NCBI GenBank assembly: GCA_026120035.1
Contig: JALRME010000081.1
Span: 1-43,147 of the forward strand
DNA: 43,147 nt
Direction: 5' to 3'
Source: Coleophoma eucalyptorum
Lineage: Eukaryota; Ascomycota; Leotiomycetes; Helotiales; Dermateaceae
The first letter of the stretch is position 1; each line of letters begins with the position of its first letter. A program made the translations under genes and the position numbers. Positions 41,306 to 43,147 of this stretch are shown here, in pieces. The notes below the pieces were generated by a model. It made no database searches and had not been told where the DNA came from. It saw only the letters and a program-made list of their open reading frames with translations.

Positions 41306-42949
41306 ATGCCAGCCCCAAAAGCAGAGAGTCATGCACAAACCAAGGAAATATATGATGATACATCAACAGAAGATGCACCATCAAAGAGATTAGATATCAC
41401 TATTAGGTCGATATATAACAGAACTTCCCCTCAAGTACAACGCCTACTATTACATCCCGATGATGGTGACAATGTTACGTTGATCGAGGACGTCAACGTT
41501 GACCAGATTCAAGTCTTCAACAAGGAAAATGATTTTCCCGCAGAAGCACACCTCATCTTGGTTGGAAAATTGAAAGATTACGCAAATTCAGCAAAGGGCG
41601 GTCTTGGGACAAAAAAACAGATCGATGCTTTGGATAAATTGATCAAGCCATTTCTGGAACAACACGGATATCCAACAGACTGGACTTTCGGCTTCGCAAA
41701 ATTAAAAGAAGAAGCCGATGCAAAAGCAGCAGCCAGAGCCAAGGCAAAAGCAGAAAAAAAATCAAAAGCAGACGCCGAAGCAGCAGCCAAAGCAAAAACA
41801 ACAGAAGAAGCAAAATTGAAAGCAGATGCAGAAGAAGCAGCCAGAGCAAGAGCCGCAGAAGAAGCAAAATTGAAAGCAGATGCAGAAGAAGCCAGAGCAA
41901 GAGCAGCAGAAGAGGCTAAATTAAAAGCAGACGCAGAAGAAGCAGCAAAAGCAAGAGCAGCAGAGGAGGCTAAATTAAAAGCAGACGCAGAAGAAGCAGC
42001 CAGAGCTAGAGCAGCAGAAGAAGCTAAATTAAAGGCAGCACAAGCAGCTGTTTCACAGGATATGGGGGATTTGCCAGATGCAGGGTTCGTAGGTGAAGCT
42101 GCTGGGACGAATCCACCAGGGCCTGTGAAGAAAGAGGAAGATGCAGAGATGGATACAAGAGAGAGTACAACAGAGACGAACAGAACAGAGAGTACACCGG
42201 AGACGAATAGAACAGAGAGTACACCGGAGACGAACAGAACAGAGAGTGCACCGGAGACGAACAGAACAGAGAGTGCACCGGAGACGAACAGAACAGAGAG
42301 TGCACCGGAGACGAACAGAACAGAGAGTGCACCGGAGACGAACAGAACAGAGAGTACACCAAATACGAATACATCAAATACGAGAATACCAGATCTCGTA
42401 AGGACACCTGGACTTACAATGTGGGGTGCTAAGATTCTCGGAGTAATGGAGCACTGGAGGACGATTAAAGACGAAAAGCATTTGTGGGGAGCCACATTCG
42501 TAGTCACGCGCGAGAATCATCCTAACCCTATAGAAATGGTTAGTGGAGCAGATATAGGGGACTGGCATAAAGAGGCATACCTCAATTCCCCAGAAAAAGT
42601 CCTGATCTCTGGTAAAAACAGTACAGTGTCCAAGAGTGACAGAGGATCATTCAAAAGAATAATAGGCATCGCATCAAAGCCTTTCAAAGCCAGAGCAGCA
42701 AACAACAGTGGCTACTGTCCTGCAGTGTGCTGGATAGAATTATCTGGAGATCGCGGATCACCGCTAGCTCTCCGTACTGGGGTTAGGGAAATGCTTGGGA
42801 AGGCAGAAGCTGACGGACTGATAAACAAGTTCTACACCGACAGGAACTTAGATCCGCCGGAAGATCTTATAAGAGGTATTCTTCCACCAACAGAAAAGAA
42901 ATTCCGGTCACCACGGAACGGCTCCCAAGTACCGGTGAAGGATGAGTGA
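41306..42949 (+). CDS. Repeat-rich protein with Ala/Lys/Glu coiled coil and PETNRTES repeats
   Basis: 547 aa, single exon, unknown family. Order: a globular N-terminal region (about 1-130, with SIYNRTSPQVQRLLLHPDDG and GYPTDWTFGFAKLKEEA), an Ala/Lys/Glu-rich coiled coil (about 135-250) of 18-residue units AEEAKLKADAEEAARARA, a linker, seven to eight 9-residue units ES(T/A)PETNRT (about 286-357), then a conserved-looking C-terminal domain (about 365-530: TMWGAKILGVMEHW, HLWGATFVVTRE, SGADIGDWHKEAYL, FKRIIGIASKPF). No signal peptide or membrane segment is seen. It stops at TGA, but the same frame stays open afterwards to the window end. It is divergent from the J-like gene. Codon use is A-rich compared with the central genes. 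Confidence 0.75.
   Translation: MPAPKAESHAQTKEIYDDTSTEDAPSKRLDITIRSIYNRTSPQVQRLLLHPDDGDNVTLIEDVNVDQIQVFNKENDFPAEAHLILVGKLKDYANSAKGGLGTKKQIDALDKLIKPFLEQHGYPTDWTFGFAKLKEEADAKAAARAKAKAEKKSKADAEAAAKAKTTEEAKLKADAEEAARARAAEEAKLKADAEEARARAAEEAKLKADAEEAAKARAAEEAKLKADAEEAARARAAEEAKLKAAQAAVSQDMGDLPDAGFVGEAAGTNPPGPVKKEEDAEMDTRESTTETNRTESTPETNRTESTPETNRTESAPETNRTESAPETNRTESAPETNRTESAPETNRTESTPNTNTSNTRIPDLVRTPGLTMWGAKILGVMEHWRTIKDEKHLWGATFVVTRENHPNPIEMVSGADIGDWHKEAYLNSPEKVLISGKNSTVSKSDRGSFKRIIGIASKPFKARAANNSGYCPAVCWIELSGDRGSPLALRTGVREMLGKAEADGLINKFYTDRNLDPPEDLIRGILPPTEKKFRSPRNGSQVPVKDE
41801..42040 (+). repeat. 54-bp coding tandem repeat (coiled coil)
   Basis: Four to five units encode AEEAKLKADAEEAARARA; one unit is a codon shorter. 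The charged heptad-like pattern predicts a long single helix or coiled coil. Confidence 0.85.
42161..42376 (+). repeat. 27-bp coding tandem repeat (PETNRTES)
   Basis: Seven clear units (42161-42349) and one degenerate unit encode ES(T/A)PETNRT. Neighbouring units are almost identical in DNA, with the Thr/Ala difference due to one A/G change, so the array is young. Confidence 0.9.
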
Positions 42950-43147
42950 TTTTTCGTTAACAAGGAAAATGCTCCCTCTTCCAATACCACTCGTCTATCC
43001 GACGATGACATCAAGAGCTCGCTTACAGAACTCGAAAAGAAATTCGAGAACAAATTCGAGCAATTCGAAAAGCGAATGGATGAGAAACTCAATGATAAAA
43101 TCGAAAAGCAATTCCAAACATTCGAAGTGCAATTGCAAAATAAACTC
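42950..43147 (+). other. In-frame coiled-coil continuation, cut by the window edge
   Basis: Directly after the TGA at 42947-42949 the same frame continues open for 66 codons to the window end, with FVNKENAPSSNTT, SSLTELEKKFENKFEQFEKR and further heptads of Phe/Leu/Ile. It is either the rest of the preceding protein beyond a mutated stop or a downstream exon. It has only one internal ATG (43078). Confidence 0.5.

Noticed and set aside
36265..42376. CRISPR-like arrays from the regular repeats
   Set aside because: The repeats are contiguous or coding, without unique spacers, in a eukaryotic genome.
41578..42507. A 309-codon minus-strand ORF rich in Leu/Val/Phe/Ser
   Set aside because: It is the antisense of the tandem repeats in the 41306 gene; its repeats and apparent hydrophobicity are produced by the array.

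Overview
The window looks like an accessory, repeat-scarred stretch of a filamentous ascomycete (Pezizomycotina) chromosome. The evidence is short spliceosomal introns of about 45-60 nt, several Zn(II)2Cys6 regulators, a PDR-type ABC transporter, an RTA1-family membrane protein, and transposable elements whose in-frame stops fit CA-to-TA (and TGG-to-TAG) changes, the signature of repeat-induced point mutation (RIP). A class such as Leotiomycetes is possible but not shown. I saw no tRNA, rRNA or CRISPR array.

Left arm (1-10.7 kb), mostly dead mobile DNA. It holds a RIP-scarred Fot1/pogo-like transposase (minus strand), then a long relic of a RecQ-like helicase of the telomere-linked type (902-3610), which stays in one frame but is cut by many stops and is followed by TTAGGG-like motifs. 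Next is a DUF3435/FluG-type tyrosine-recombinase-like gene (4812-7547), the family that includes Starship captains, with introns and two frameshifts. About 3.2 kb of gene-poor DNA follows, with a Zn2Cys6 fragment.

Centre (10.7-33.3 kb), the gene-bearing part. A Zn2Cys6 regulator converges on a short-chain dehydrogenase (SDR). Next come a large Zn2Cys6/fungal_trans regulator, a divergent casein kinase 1 paralogue with a damaged splice donor, and a second SDR. A roughly symmetrical block follows: a PDR ABC transporter diverges from a Zn2Cys6 regulator (28.4 kb), and a related Zn2Cys6 regulator (31.9 kb) diverges from an RTA1-like protein. The two regulators converge on a small repeat-filled gap. 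I infer a duplicated regulator-transporter module for xenobiotic or sterol/lipid efflux. The RTA1 gene carries a stop codon before its last membrane segment.

Right arm (33.3-43.1 kb). It holds relics of repeat domains typical of fungal NLR proteins (ankyrin at 33.3 kb, TPR at 36.3 kb), scrambled pogo-type transposase pieces at 37.1-37.8 kb, and several lineage-specific-looking ORFs. These are an unknown 283-residue protein, a secreted and probably GPI-anchored protein with a hexapeptide minisatellite, a J-like protein without the HPD motif, and a 547-codon protein with two different internal tandem repeats whose frame continues past its stop to the window edge.
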